A DNA stretch of 64,000 bases. It comes from an uncultured Planctomycetaceae bacterium (GTDB lineage: Bacteria; Planctomycetota; Planctomycetia; Planctomycetales; Planctomycetaceae). Shown here one piece after another: positions 10,550 to 20,970 of the stretch (its first letter is position 1; every line of letters starts with the position of its first letter). The notes beneath the pieces are model-generated. The model was not told where the DNA came from. It ran no database searches and saw nothing but the letters and a program-made list of their open reading frames with translations. The stretch is from positions 1 through 64,000 of the forward strand of contig CALFSX010000091.1 in NCBI GenBank assembly GCA_937916515.1, given 5' to 3'. The position numbers and the translations under genes are program-made.

Positions 10550-10684
10550 CAAAAAATCAGAGGCCGCGATTTTGTGTTCGGTCAGCACATATTCAAAGTA
10601 TCAATTGTTTTTAAACACCAGCGGTGAAAATTAAAACGTCAGCAACGGACTGCTGGCAAACGTAGAACAGGGAAGGCAATTCAA

Positions 10685-11461
10685 ATGGACAAAGCAACGC
10701 CTATTGGCATTATCCTTGGCGTCGGCTTGATCTTGATATCGATTGCAATTGGCGGCGGCGGGTTGATGCCGTTTGTCGATGTGCCGTCGATCATGATCGT
10801 ATTCGGTGGGTCGATCGCCGCCACTTTGATTAACTTTCCTCTGGAAAAAGTGCTGAGCGTTTTTTCTGTGGTTAAGAACTGCTTCTTTGTGAAGCTGCCC
10901 ACGCCCAAGGAAGCAATTGCTACGTTTTCTGAGCTATCCGCAATCGCCAGGCGAGATGGGCTGCTGGCTTTGGAAGCCAGGATGGAATCCATTGACGATC
11001 CGTTTTTGAAACGCGGTCTGGAACTTGTGGTTGGCGGCGGCACCAAAGAAGAAATAACCAATTCGATGGAAACAGAGCTGGCATACATTGAGCAACGTCA
11101 CGGAACAGGCAAGAAGATTGTGGATTCCATCGGAGCGGCAGCTCCTGCGTTTGGAATGATTGGAACGTTGATCGGCCTGGTGCAGATGCTTCGTAGTCTG
11201 GACGACCCCAGTAACATTGGAGCCGGTATGGCGGTGGCGTTGTTGACAACGTTGTACGGAGCCGTTGTGGCCAACCTGTTCTGCATTCCATTGGCCGGCA
11301 AGCTGGAAACAAAGGCCAACGAAGAAACGCTGATTAGAGAACTGATGATTACCGGGCTGCAGTCACTTGTTGAAGGGCACGCTCCACGAGCAACGGAAGA
11401 ACGTTTGTTGGCGTTTCTACCTGGAAGTCGCAGCAGCAGTACGGCTCAACAGGCCGCGTAA
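10685..11461 (+). CDS. motA: Flagellar stator protein MotA
   Basis: ASTIMIVFGGSIAATLINFPL-like N-term; GMIGTLIGLVQMLRSLDDPSNIGAGMAVALLTTLYGAVVANLFCIPLAGKL. Confidence 0.95.
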   Translation: MDKATPIGIILGVGLILISIAIGGGGLMPFVDVPSIMIVFGGSIAATLINFPLEKVLSVFSVVKNCFFVKLPTPKEAIATFSELSAIARRDGLLALEARMESIDDPFLKRGLELVVGGGTKEEITNSMETELAYIEQRHGTGKKIVDSIGAAAPAFGMIGTLIGLVQMLRSLDDPSNIGAGMAVALLTTLYGAVVANLFCIPLAGKLETKANEETLIRELMITGLQSLVEGHAPRATEERLLAFLPGSRSSSTAQQAA

Positions 11462-11521
11462 CGTCGCTGGAGTGTTGAGTTGCAGTCACTTGCGACGTTG
11501 TTGTGATGCGGAGTTGGGGCG

Positions 11522-12193
11522 ATGGCAAGAAAAGAAAAAGTCGATGCTGGCGGCGAAGATATTCCCGCGTGGTTTATGACGTACAGCGACGTCATTACGC
11601 TGTTGATGACGTTCTTCATTTTGCTGATGACGTTTTCAACAACGGAACCCGAAGAATTTGGCAAGTCGCAGGTGATTCAGTTTGGCGGCGGCAGTTCTAC
11701 GGGAGTTGCTCGAGTAACTGAAATTCCGACAGAAATGGACAGCTATGTGGTTCGCATTCGTCCTCGCGCCAGTCGTTTCGCAAAAAACGGCAGCGAAATT
11801 CCGCCTCAGATGACTGACCCAGGATCGGAATCTCTGTCGAAAGGCCTGGACGCCATTGAGAATCCCGACAAGCTGGCTCAAATGCAACGCATCCGAATGC
11901 AGGTGCCTGTTGGGATTTTGCAGGATGGCAGTCACAAGCCAACATCATACGCAAAACGTACAGCTCGCATGCTGGGGCATCAGCTTATTGGCCTGCCAAT
12001 TGAAGTGAGCTTTATCGCTGGCAACATCGACGATGCAGATATCTGTGTTCAAATGGCATCGATGATTTACGAAGCATTTGAAGTCGCGCCGGGACGTCTG
12101 TCTGTTCAGGTGACCGCTCAGGTTGCCGCAACTCCAGGCATGATCATGATTGGAATTGAACGAGAACGAAAATCTCCGGAATCGAGCTACTAG
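11522..12193 (+). CDS. motB: MotB-like stator protein, copy 1 (atypical C-terminus)
   Basis: N-term PAWFMTYSDVITLLMTFFILLMTFST with the MotB TM Asp; directly after motA. Confidence 0.85.
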   Translation: MARKEKVDAGGEDIPAWFMTYSDVITLLMTFFILLMTFSTTEPEEFGKSQVIQFGGGSSTGVARVTEIPTEMDSYVVRIRPRASRFAKNGSEIPPQMTDPGSESLSKGLDAIENPDKLAQMQRIRMQVPVGILQDGSHKPTSYAKRTARMLGHQLIGLPIEVSFIAGNIDDADICVQMASMIYEAFEVAPGRLSVQVTAQVAATPGMIMIGIERERKSPESSY

Positions 12194-12289
12194 CGATTCG
12201 GAACTTTTGCTTAGCCGGTTTTGCTTCTGTTTCACACGGGCACCAACTTCACACGGGCATCAGTGCCAAAGCTTTGAAAGCGAAAAATC

Positions 12290-13030
12290 ATGGCCCGAAA
12301 AAAGACGCCACCGAAGCCGCCCAGCAAGGCGTATCTGATCTCTTTCGGAGACACGATGACGGCACTGCTGGCATTTTTTATCGTATTGAATTCGTTGGCA
12401 TCAGAACAAACGGGAGCGAATCTGCATTCCGGAACTGGATCATTTGTGCGAGCTTTCAGTTCCAGCGGAGGCATTGGCAACGCTGGAAACAAAACGGCCA
12501 GCAACGCAATTGACCTGGAAGAGTCCACTCCCAAATACATTGTTAACGGACCTGACGAAAAACAGGATCTCAGTCAGAAATCGACCGGTCCGGACGATGT
12601 CGATGACCGCCAACGCATCATTGACCGGCAGGAGGACGATTTTCAGAGGTTTCTTCAGGAAGCCAAAAGGCTGCACAGCGTTAAACCGATCGCCGACGTT
12701 TCCGGCGAAGTTGCCTTTGATGTACTTAACCGTTTGCCATCCGAAGCCCCCTACATGACGGAAGGGTTGCGGCAGATTATCCTCAACGCTGCTCCAACGC
12801 TGCGACGCCCAGGCTATTCAATGCGATTGACCGTTTGGGCTTCTATGCCCAGCAAAACGGCGTGGCTGAAAGCCGTCACAATTGCCACAGCCTTGCGCGG
12901 CGAAGTGAACGTGCTGTTGAAGGAAGCAGGAGTTTCAACTCCAATTGAAGCAGTTGGGCAGGCATGGATTTCGTCCACGGAGAAACGCCCCTCTGTGTCA
13001 GTGGTGATGCAGAAGCTGAAGATGAATTAG
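12290..13030 (+). CDS. MotB-like stator protein, copy 2 (divergent)
   Basis: SKAYLISFGDTMTALLAFFIVLNSLASEQTGANLHSGTGSF: a single N-terminal TM with Asp as in MotB; tandem with copy 1. Confidence 0.8.
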   Translation: MARKKTPPKPPSKAYLISFGDTMTALLAFFIVLNSLASEQTGANLHSGTGSFVRAFSSSGGIGNAGNKTASNAIDLEESTPKYIVNGPDEKQDLSQKSTGPDDVDDRQRIIDRQEDDFQRFLQEAKRLHSVKPIADVSGEVAFDVLNRLPSEAPYMTEGLRQIILNAAPTLRRPGYSMRLTVWASMPSKTAWLKAVTIATALRGEVNVLLKEAGVSTPIEAVGQAWISSTEKRPSVSVVMQKLKMN

Positions 13031-13098
13031 AGTCGTGGCAACAGAACGCAACGCAATGTCGATCGCCTCACTAAAGGCACTGTTCTGTGTGGGGCAGG

Positions 13099-13410
13099 TC
13101 AGGATGGTTCCGCCACCGGAAGTTCTGGCACGAACTCGTTGACCAACGCAATCAATCGATGTGCTCCCAGCATCGCTGCGGCGTGAGAAGGGTCGTCAAT
13201 CCTCAGGTCACGTCGAGGTGTCCGGTTGTGTACCTCTTCGATAATTCGGTCGGTAATGAAACGGAATTTTCGCAACTTTTCACCGGCTTCGCGACATCCA
13301 ATTTCATCATTGTCAACCTGCCGACAAAGCATTCGCAGAATGTCTACCTCCAGCGCACTCAGAACGTGCGGTGCAGGCGGAGTGAAATGTTGTGAATCAA
13401 TGCGATGCAT
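13099..13410 (-). CDS. Hypothetical protein (103 aa)
   Basis: Compact ORF with a plausible helical composition; no strong competing ORF. Confidence 0.5.
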   Translation of the reverse strand: MHRIDSQHFTPPAPHVLSALEVDILRMLCRQVDNDEIGCREAGEKLRKFRFITDRIIEEVHNRTPRRDLRIDDPSHAAAMLGAHRLIALVNEFVPELPVAEPS

Positions 13411-14199
13411 GTTTGGTTAACCAGAGTCAACGGGCTGCTGAACTGACATTCCCTGCCAGGTTCTGCGAACCAGTGCCACATATTCTATTATTCGACATTC
13501 AAAACAGCCTCACTTTAGCCAGCGGGCTGTTTGCGGCAGGGCATTTACCACATCACGCAGATGCGGCGGAGCCCTGAGTTCGAACGCTGCACCAGAAGAA
13601 ACGTTTTAGTCACTTTGTGCTAGTGACAGTAGCGGCAACTTCGACATTGGGCGAGTGTTCGTAAGACCGCCATGGAGCTTCACGCACGGATTACGAAGCC
13701 GGATACATCTGGTTTCTCTGGCCTGCGATAAGTTGATCGTGGCGGGTTATGTTCCTGGGGATGGAGTAAGTGCATCTGAGGTTGTTGGTGTAAGCCATGT
13801 TGCGCAGGTAAAGCCCACTTCAGGATCAGGTTATGGGGCGCATTTTCAGCTTGATGCGCGATGAAAAATGAAAGCTGTGTCGATGTTCTGTTTGGTTGGG
13901 AGAACAGCAAAGCGAACCGTGAGAGCATTGAAAACGTCTGGTTGCCCGTAAGGTGTTGATTCTATTTTCATGCACACGCATTAGGCAAAATAAATGACCC
14001 CTACTGGTATTGTTTTTATGTTCAATCATTGAACAAGTCAGAAAATTCAGCGCCCCAAGTCAGGCCTGTAAAGAACTTGTTAGAAAAAAAACGAATAAAA
14101 TGGTGGCGGCGATTGTTTTTTTGCGCAAGATTAACAAATCATGATCCTAGTCAATTGTTGAGTTCCTCTTTTTTCTCGTTTATTGAAAGCTCCGTACAA

Positions 14200-15237
14200 A
14201 TGAAAATTACGAAGAGTCCGTCGATAGCGTCACAGAGTGTGACCCGTTCAAGGCGTGGGTTTACGCTGATTGAACTTCTGGTGGTGATCGCCATTATCGC
14301 AATTCTGATTGCTTTGCTGTTGCCAGCGGTGCAGCAGGCACGTGAAGCAGCACGAAGAACTCAGTGCAAGAACAACTTGAAGCAGTTGGGCCTGGCAGCT
14401 CATAACTTCCATGACGTCTACAACAGGTTTCCTGCAGGTAACTTCGCCGCACCAATCGACGTAACATTCGGCGGATCCGGTCCGAAGAATCTGACATTTT
14501 ACGATCACCAGTTGTACGGTACTTTGCCACAACTGCTTCCGCAGATTGAACAGGCCAACCTGTACAACAATCTGGAAATCTGGAAGGGTGTTGATCATCG
14601 AGACGACAACACAACGACGGCAGACGATTACATCGTTGAAGGTGCGTTTTTTAGTGACGGCCCAACATGGGCAGCAGCTCAAGCCAAGATTCCCGCGTTC
14701 CTGTGTCCTTCAGACCCTCAGAAATCAGTAGCCCGAACTCTGGCTACGATGCATTATTGGCAGACTCCCACGGGAGGCTCAATCACATACTCTTACTGGG
14801 CTACAGACTATGGTTTGGGATCAACCAACTATACTGGTGTCGCCGGTCATTTCGGTCCAATCACTCGGCATGCCAGCTGGGCCGCTCTGAAGGGCATATT
14901 CGGGCAGCGAACGAAGACTCGTTTTCGTGACGTCACCGATGGCACAAGTAACACATTGCTGTTTGGCGAGCTGACAGGTGACGTAACTGCACCAATCGGC
15001 ACTGCCGCCGCCGGCTCAAGCGATTTGAACCTGCACTGGGTCAACACTCCGGCCATGGTGACTGCCTGGGGACTGGGCAAGGGGACAAATCCTTATCGAT
15101 TCAGCAGTTACCATACTGGTATTGTTCAATTCACAATGGCTGATGGATCTGTACGCGGAGTCTCAACGAACATTGATTCAAACACTTACAGATACCTGGC
15201 AGGTATGGGTGACGGCAACGTTATCGGTGAATTCTAA
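14200..15237 (+). CDS. DUF1559 domain-containing protein with prepilin-type N-terminal methylation motif
   Basis: [56 protein letters not shown]-term [12 protein letters not shown]; start moved to 14200. Confidence 0.94.
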   Translation: MKITKSPSIASQSVTRSRRGFTLIELLVVIAIIAILIALLLPAVQQAREAARRTQCKNNLKQLGLAAHNFHDVYNRFPAGNFAAPIDVTFGGSGPKNLTFYDHQLYGTLPQLLPQIEQANLYNNLEIWKGVDHRDDNTTTADDYIVEGAFFSDGPTWAAAQAKIPAFLCPSDPQKSVARTLATMHYWQTPTGGSITYSYWATDYGLGSTNYTGVAGHFGPITRHASWAALKGIFGQRTKTRFRDVTDGTSNTLLFGELTGDVTAPIGTAAAGSSDLNLHWVNTPAMVTAWGLGKGTNPYRFSSYHTGIVQFTMADGSVRGVSTNIDSNTYRYLAGMGDGNVIGEF

Positions 15238-15380
15238 TCAGAAGTTCGCTCCAGAGCCTGAACGAAAGTCCTGAGCACTCAGCTGCGATTTGCGGCTGGG
15301 TGCCATCTTATTTTTAGCAGACTGATTTCCTGCTCTTTCTATTTGATCAACCAAGCTAAACCTTAATAAGGGTCACGAAC

Positions 15381-15548
15381 GTGAAGTTTATTTTGTCACT
15401 TTTCGCCGCTTTAGTTCTAGCCGGATGCGGTGGACAAGGTGAAGTTGAAATTCCAGAAAACCCAACTCCACCACCACCACCAGGAAGCATGACGACCGCT
15501 GACGAAGCAGGTGGTGGCGGTACTGACACGCTTAGCGTAAGTCCTTAG
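15381..15548 (+). CDS. Small lipoprotein (55 aa, GTG start), absent from the supplied ORF track
   Basis: Manual translation (M)KFILSLFAALVLAGCGGQGEVEIPENPTPPPPPGSMTTADEAGGGGTDTLSVSP*; lipobox LAGC; purine-rich AATAAGGG upstream; terminator downstream. Confidence 0.75.
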   Translation: MKFILSLFAALVLAGCGGQGEVEIPENPTPPPPPGSMTTADEAGGGGTDTLSVSP

Positions 15549-15624
15549 CTTCTGTGTACTTGCCATTTTTCGTAAGTGCAGAAATCTGGCAAATCCAGCA
15601 GATGCAAGGAAGAATTGATTAATT

Positions 15625-15655
15625 CTGCCTGTCTCGATTGAGGCAGGTTTTTTTG
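15625..15655 (+). terminator. Rho-independent terminator
   Basis: CTGCCT gtctcgattg AGGCAG followed by a T-tract; downstream of the DUF1559/lipoprotein pair. Confidence 0.8.
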
Positions 15656-15800
15656 CGCTAATGTTAATACCATGCGATGAACAAATCAGCATTCGGGCCT
15701 ACTGTTGCTTGCGGATCGGTCAATGAGGATCCAGAAACAACCGCTTCACTGATCGCTATTCATTAAAGCCATAGTTTTTCGAATTTTCGGGTCGGTCAAA

Positions 15801-15834
15801 CCGCAATCTTCCTTTGGAAGCTTGCGGTTTTTTC
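15801..15834 (+). terminator. Terminator-like hairpin
   Basis: CCGCAA..TTGCGG followed by TTTTTT. Confidence 0.55.
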
Positions 15835-16204
15835 ATGCGCCATGGTTTGGTGTACGGCAACTATCGAGAGATTTGATGCATTTCCCCACCGTGGCTTTCT
15901 TTAGTAAATGCCTTTGCGTTCGACATGCCGCCGCAAAAATCAACATGTCGACTAGTGGCTTGGTTTCTGTGGTCCTGGGTGTGTCCTGCTTGTGGATGTT
16001 GCAGCAAATTGCAAACCCCAATGTCTTTCAGGAACGCGAGGACATTTCACTTCCAGTGATAATGTTCTACTGCGTTAAGGTATTGCAATTTGCGTGATCC
16101 GATTGCGGTTTCACTGCGTTTGACCATACTGTTGCGTATGCGACGAGGTTATTTACTTATGAATAAGGCAGTTCGTCGGTAACGATTGATTTAAGAACGG
16201 AGAG

Positions 16205-17989
16205 ATGGATATGTCAGGTGGTCGTCCTACAGCGGCGTTTTATGTCGCAGTTTTGGCCGTGGTCGGCGGGCTCGTCTACTTTGCGGCAATGCAGGGGGGC
16301 TTTCTTGGGAAGCCGGCTGGTCCGGAAATTGACGAAGCAAAAGAGGTCGAGCCAACGCTTGATCCCAGTAAGATAAACGTCGGTGGCGGTGAAACCGCTG
16401 CCGAAGCCAGTTCTGACGAAGACCTTGTCACAACGGTTAAGAATTACAACTTCGTACCTGCCGAACGACTGCCTGCTGTAAAAGGCACTGCAGCGTACAA
16501 ACCTTTGGAAGACAACACCGTTCGATTTGCTTTGAATGTGTGGGCTGGTTGGGCGCCGATCATTCATGCTAATGAAGGCTTCCAGCCTAAAAAGATCTGG
16601 AAGACTGCGGACGGTAAAGAATTCAAGGTTCACCTGATTTTGGCCGACAACCCCGTCGACATGCGAGACGCCTATGCAGCTGGCGAATATCACATTGGCT
16701 GGGCGACCGTTGACATGCTTCCATTGTTCATGGAAGGATTTGTGGATAAGGCCGGCGTGCCGCGTGATAGTCGAGTTATGCCTCGAATTTACCAGCAGGT
16801 TGACTGGTCGAACGGTGGGGACGGAATTGTTGTCAGAAACAACATCAAAACAGTTGCCGATCTTAAAGGCAAAGAAATCGTTCTTGCTCAGAATTCCCCA
16901 TCTCAATACTTCGCGTTAAGCATGCTGGTCGCCGGTGGACTGCAGCCTGGCGATGTAAAGTTTCGTTACACAACCGACGCCTTCGAGGCTGCGGCTGCGT
17001 TTAACGCAAACAAAGAAATTTCAGCCTGCGTGTCCTGGGCTCCAGATATCTATACGCTGTCAGAACAGGACGGTAATCGCATGCTGGTCAACACGTTGAC
17101 CGCCAACAAGCTGATTGCCGACGTGTGGTATGCTCGAGCCGATTTTGCACAGGAAAATCCAGACCTGATTGAAGGCATTGTTCGTGGCATTTTCGATTCG
17201 ATCGAAAGCCTGCGTAACCAGGATGAAAAACAAAAAGTATCTGAATGGATGTCTCAGGGCTACGCGATTCCCAAAGACGAATGCATGGGCATGCTGGGTG
17301 ATGCTCACTGGACCAACTTTGCAGAGAATGCGGACTTCCTGTTGAATCAAAACAACCCGTCTCGATTTGAATCTGTCTGGAATCAGGCTTATTACATCTA
17401 TCGTCGAATTCGCTCCGTCACCCATCAGCCGGTTTCGTTCGACAAGGTGGTAGACTTCAGCATCCTGCAGAAGCTTGCCAAAGAAGAAAAATACGCTTCT
17501 CAGAAGAATGAATACCGAGTTCAGTTTGCTCCCAAAAGTACGGGCGAAATTATTGCGGAATCTGACGAAGTGTTGACGAATACCGTCATCATTCACTTTG
17601 CTCCCAACCGGCACGATCTGGATTACAAGGTGCTGAGGACGCAGGCGGATGGCACTCAGGTTGAGGAGCTGTACGATCCCAACGTGGACTTTGTGTTGGA
17701 AGAAATTTCCAAGCTTGTGTCGCAGTTTGGCGCGTCGCGGGTTCTCATAGAAGGTCACACAGATGCTTCAATGAAAGCTCTTCTGCCAGACGATGTGCTT
17801 GTGAAGGAACTGTCTGGCAATCGAGCCAATGCGGTTAAGGAAGCTCTTATTCGCAAGTACCAGCTGGATCCCAATCAGTTCAACTCTGTCGGCATGGGCT
17901 GGGATCGCCCCGCTGACAAAACTGACCCCGGCAATAACAATAAGAATCGCCGAGTTGAGATTCGTGTGTTTTCGGCGGAAGTCGAATAG
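16205..17989 (+). CDS. ABC-type substrate-binding-like domain fused to a C-terminal OmpA/peptidoglycan-binding domain
   Basis: N-terminal TM; NMT1/ThiY-like periplasmic domain (FALNVWAGWAPIIHANEG... GIVVRNNIKTVADLKGKEIVLAQNSPSQYFAL); C-term OmpA VLIEGHTDASM...LSGNRANAVKEALIRKY...GMGWDRPAD...NKNRRVEIRV. Confidence 0.88.
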   Translation: MDMSGGRPTAAFYVAVLAVVGGLVYFAAMQGGFLGKPAGPEIDEAKEVEPTLDPSKINVGGGETAAEASSDEDLVTTVKNYNFVPAERLPAVKGTAAYKPLEDNTVRFALNVWAGWAPIIHANEGFQPKKIWKTADGKEFKVHLILADNPVDMRDAYAAGEYHIGWATVDMLPLFMEGFVDKAGVPRDSRVMPRIYQQVDWSNGGDGIVVRNNIKTVADLKGKEIVLAQNSPSQYFALSMLVAGGLQPGDVKFRYTTDAFEAAAAFNANKEISACVSWAPDIYTLSEQDGNRMLVNTLTANKLIADVWYARADFAQENPDLIEGIVRGIFDSIESLRNQDEKQKVSEWMSQGYAIPKDECMGMLGDAHWTNFAENADFLLNQNNPSRFESVWNQAYYIYRRIRSVTHQPVSFDKVVDFSILQKLAKEEKYASQKNEYRVQFAPKSTGEIIAESDEVLTNTVIIHFAPNRHDLDYKVLRTQADGTQVEELYDPNVDFVLEEISKLVSQFGASRVLIEGHTDASMKALLPDDVLVKELSGNRANAVKEALIRKYQLDPNQFNSVGMGWDRPADKTDPGNNNKNRRVEIRVFSAEVE

Positions 17990-18023
17990 CACAGTGTTCG
18001 CGTCTTGAAATATGTTTAGCTCA

Positions 18024-18056
18024 AAGCCCGGCGTGTCAGACCGCCGGGCTTTTTAT
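18024..18056 (+). terminator. Rho-independent terminator
   Basis: AAGCCCGGCG tgtcagac CGCCGGGCTTTTTA. Confidence 0.85.
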
Positions 18057-18075
18057 TTTGGGTTTGTGCCTGTTT

Positions 18076-18378
18076 ATGCTGACCTCATGGCCGTTTGAAG
18101 ATTCGCCGGACACCGCGTGTTTTACAACTCGCAGCGTGCTGATTCGCCAGAAGCCTGTTGTCGTTGTGAAGCACGACGATGAGGACGATTGTTGGCACTT
18201 TCTGTGTGACGTAGATGTCGATGCGCTGGATGCTCGAGTTGTCAGTCTTCGTGAACTCTTACAACTTGCGCCAGATCTTGCAGAAGTCGCTAATCTTCCG
18301 CCAGGATGGACGGCTGTTCGCAACTCTCTCACCAGCGATTGGCGGCGATTTGAGACTGATGACGGTGAGTTGACGTAG
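18076..18378 (+). CDS. Conserved hypothetical protein (~100 aa)
   Basis: MLTSWPFEDSPDTACFTTRSVL...VVKHDDEDDCWHFLCD...VVSLRELLQLAPDLAEVANLPPGWTAVRNS; composition and block pattern look like a real small family. Confidence 0.7.
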   Translation: MLTSWPFEDSPDTACFTTRSVLIRQKPVVVVKHDDEDDCWHFLCDVDVDALDARVVSLRELLQLAPDLAEVANLPPGWTAVRNSLTSDWRRFETDDGELT

Positions 18379-18519
18379 GACGCCTTCAAAGAAAACTGCG
18401 TGGACTCTTCGCTACGCCATTAGTCACGGCGTAGCGAAGAGTGGCGACCAATCTGGTTCATCGCAAACAGTAGATTGGATTCGACACTTTCTGACGATTG
18501 CTGGAACGCCGGAAAAACG

Positions 18520-19791
18520 TCAATTCGGCAACCGAACGGCGGAGCTGAAAAACATTGTCGCACGAAGTTCGTCGAGTTCTTTGACCGAACTGATCTCTCG
18601 CGTGGTTCTGCGCCACCAGGCTGGTTCCGCTGCGGATTCGATCATGATTCTGAAGTCACCGTCAGCAATGGTGTCTGGCAGAATGGCGGCAACAACCCCC
18701 AGCTGGAAACGATCTTCCGGATAAATCGGCGAACGTGTTGCTTCCAAAGACCAGCGGTCCATGCGTATGGGGCACCACGGCTGCAATGGTGGCGGATCAT
18801 CGATGTATTCGCTTATCTGTTCAGGTAACAGTGGCACTGCGTTTTGTGACACAAACAGTCGCACAACTTCCGGGCGAGGCGAATAGAGTTGCCATGACGG
18901 CCAGTTGTCGGAAATTCCAATCAGCCCAAGCAATGGAAATGCAACAATGCAGCAATTCATCGTAAGGGCCATCCAGCTTTCGGATGGCGACGCAATAGGT
19001 GCTTCGCTGGCCAGAGTGGCAGGTGTTGGCTTTTTCCAGAATAAAAGCGGCACGGCAACGATAAAGAAGATGTTCCATATCAGGACGGCGTTGTTATGGT
19101 TTAGTCCCCACGGTCCCAATGCTATCAGCAAAATTACATGAGCAGTCATCGCCAGAATAACTCCAGCCCGTCGCCATTTCGGGGCAAGCAGAAGTACGCC
19201 AGCCAGAATTTCCGTCAGCGTCATGCCGATGCATCCGAATGTCATCAATTGCTGATTGCGTATGGCAGTCGTTAGCCCTGACTGGCTTAATAAGTTTGTC
19301 AGCACTTCGCGACTCATGCCGGAATCAATCTCCGGCCCAAGTCTCGATAATCCGGCAAAGATATAAATGGATGCAATTGTAAGCCGTTGGCTGAATTCCT
19401 GTCGTTCAGGTCGCAAGATCAGGCATTGCAGGCTTAAGACCAAAAACAGCCAGTGCCATGGCTGCAGGCGATGCTGATTAAGTAACACCAAAGTGCCGCC
19501 CGTCAGCAAGGCAAATGTCAGAGCTGCGATTATTTTGCTGGTGGACGTTTGGGGTGAATGGCCGTTACTTAGCAGCACCAGAAAAAAGGTAGCTGTGCAG
19601 TTAAGTACCAACAGGAAAGTTAAAATCGCATCTGCACCAGATGGAATGGCAACAAACAGTTTCAGCAACGGGATAGCGGGAAAGCTGCTGGAACCACTCC
19701 ACAATGGCAACGTGGCAGCAATCAGAAGGATTTCAAACAGCATCAGCGGCAACAGAAGCCTGTACTGTTGCCGCGTGGATGCCGAATTCAT
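18520..19791 (-). CDS. Polytopic membrane protein (423 aa; HTTM/DoxX-like character)
   Basis: Many hydrophobic helices; IASIYIFAGLSRLGPEIDSG; long uninterrupted ORF. Confidence 0.75.
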   Translation of the reverse strand: MNSASTRQQYRLLLPLMLFEILLIAATLPLWSGSSSFPAIPLLKLFVAIPSGADAILTFLLVLNCTATFFLVLLSNGHSPQTSTSKIIAALTFALLTGGTLVLLNQHRLQPWHWLFLVLSLQCLILRPERQEFSQRLTIASIYIFAGLSRLGPEIDSGMSREVLTNLLSQSGLTTAIRNQQLMTFGCIGMTLTEILAGVLLLAPKWRRAGVILAMTAHVILLIALGPWGLNHNNAVLIWNIFFIVAVPLLFWKKPTPATLASEAPIASPSESWMALTMNCCIVAFPLLGLIGISDNWPSWQLYSPRPEVVRLFVSQNAVPLLPEQISEYIDDPPPLQPWCPIRMDRWSLEATRSPIYPEDRFQLGVVAAILPDTIADGDFRIMIESAAEPAWWRRTTREISSVKELDELRATMFFSSAVRLPN

Positions 19792-19923
19792 GGTTTTGTT
19801 CCGTTAAACTGTATTCAGCAGATCGTGCAAAGGCGGACAATTTGTGGACGGATGGCTGTCCATTCAATTCCGCAGGATTTACTGAAGTCACGTTGCCACG
19901 TTGTGTAGGCGGCGGACAACAGA

Positions 19924-20970
19924 CTACAGGCTTTCAAGCCAGGCTGTCAGCAATGCGGGATACGATTCCAGGTCGGCTTTGTGCGACATCTCAGTGACGG
20001 TGTGAATGTATTTTACGGGGCATGCCAGTGACACGGTTCGCACGCCGGATCGACTGCGCTGAATGACCGCGCCGTCCTGTCCGCCGCGAGGAAGGATGGC
20101 TCGCTGGCAGCGGATTGAGTGTTCTGCGGCGATGGCTTCCATGTCTTCGATCAGTCCGATGTCGCTGATCATCGATGAGTCCATCACATGCAGTGCCACT
20201 CCATCGCCGGAAACGGAGACTCTGTCTTCATCCGGCACTCCAGGAGTCTTGCAGCACAGCGTTGTGTCGCAGGCTACACCAATGTCCGGGTCGATTCCAA
20301 ATGCTGCCGGCATTGCTCCACGCAGTCCGACTTCTTCCTGAACGGTCCATGCAGCATAGATATCGCAGTTGTGATGTTTCAGGTTTTCAATCGCCACAAT
20401 CTGAGCCCAGCAACCGACGCGGTTATCCAGACACTGCGAAACCACAAAATCACCGACTTCTGAAAACGGGCCATCCAATACAACCATGTCGCCAACCTTC
20501 ACCTGGCTGCGTACGGCTTCTGCATCCATGCCGAGGTCGATAAAGAAATCGCCAATCAGTGGGACCTTTTTCTTTTCGTCGTCTGTGGCGATGTGGATTG
20601 GTCGTCCGCCCGGATTCATTACGCCTCGCAAGTCGCCGGTTGACGTGCAGACTCGAACCGTCCGAGCAAACAGGTTGCGAGTGTCGAACCCGCCGACAGG
20701 ATTGATGCGTACAAATCCATTGTCGTCGATGTGGCGAACCAGAAAGCCGATCTGGTCCATGTGAGCTGCCAGCATTACCTTCAGAGGCTTTTCGGATCGG
20801 GCACCGTTGGCTGGCCTGGCTTTTCGAAGTGCAATCAATGATCCCATGGGATCGACGTGGATCTCATCGAATAAATTCAGGTCCTGAATATGTCGTTGGA
20901 TCGTTTCTCGAATTCGATCTTCTCGACCTGGGACGGAAGGCGTTTGAGTAAGTTTGGCAAGCAGGTCCAT
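19924..20970 (-). CDS. M42 family metallopeptidase
   Basis: KVMLAAHMDQIGFLVRHIDDNGFVRINPVGGFD; TVQEEVGLRGAMPAAFGIDPDIGVACD; PRGGQDGAVIQ. Confidence 0.92.
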   Translation of the reverse strand: MDLLAKLTQTPSVPGREDRIRETIQRHIQDLNLFDEIHVDPMGSLIALRKARPANGARSEKPLKVMLAAHMDQIGFLVRHIDDNGFVRINPVGGFDTRNLFARTVRVCTSTGDLRGVMNPGGRPIHIATDDEKKKVPLIGDFFIDLGMDAEAVRSQVKVGDMVVLDGPFSEVGDFVVSQCLDNRVGCWAQIVAIENLKHHNCDIYAAWTVQEEVGLRGAMPAAFGIDPDIGVACDTTLCCKTPGVPDEDRVSVSGDGVALHVMDSSMISDIGLIEDMEAIAAEHSIRCQRAILPRGGQDGAVIQRSRSGVRTVSLACPVKYIHTVTEMSHKADLESYPALLTAWLESL

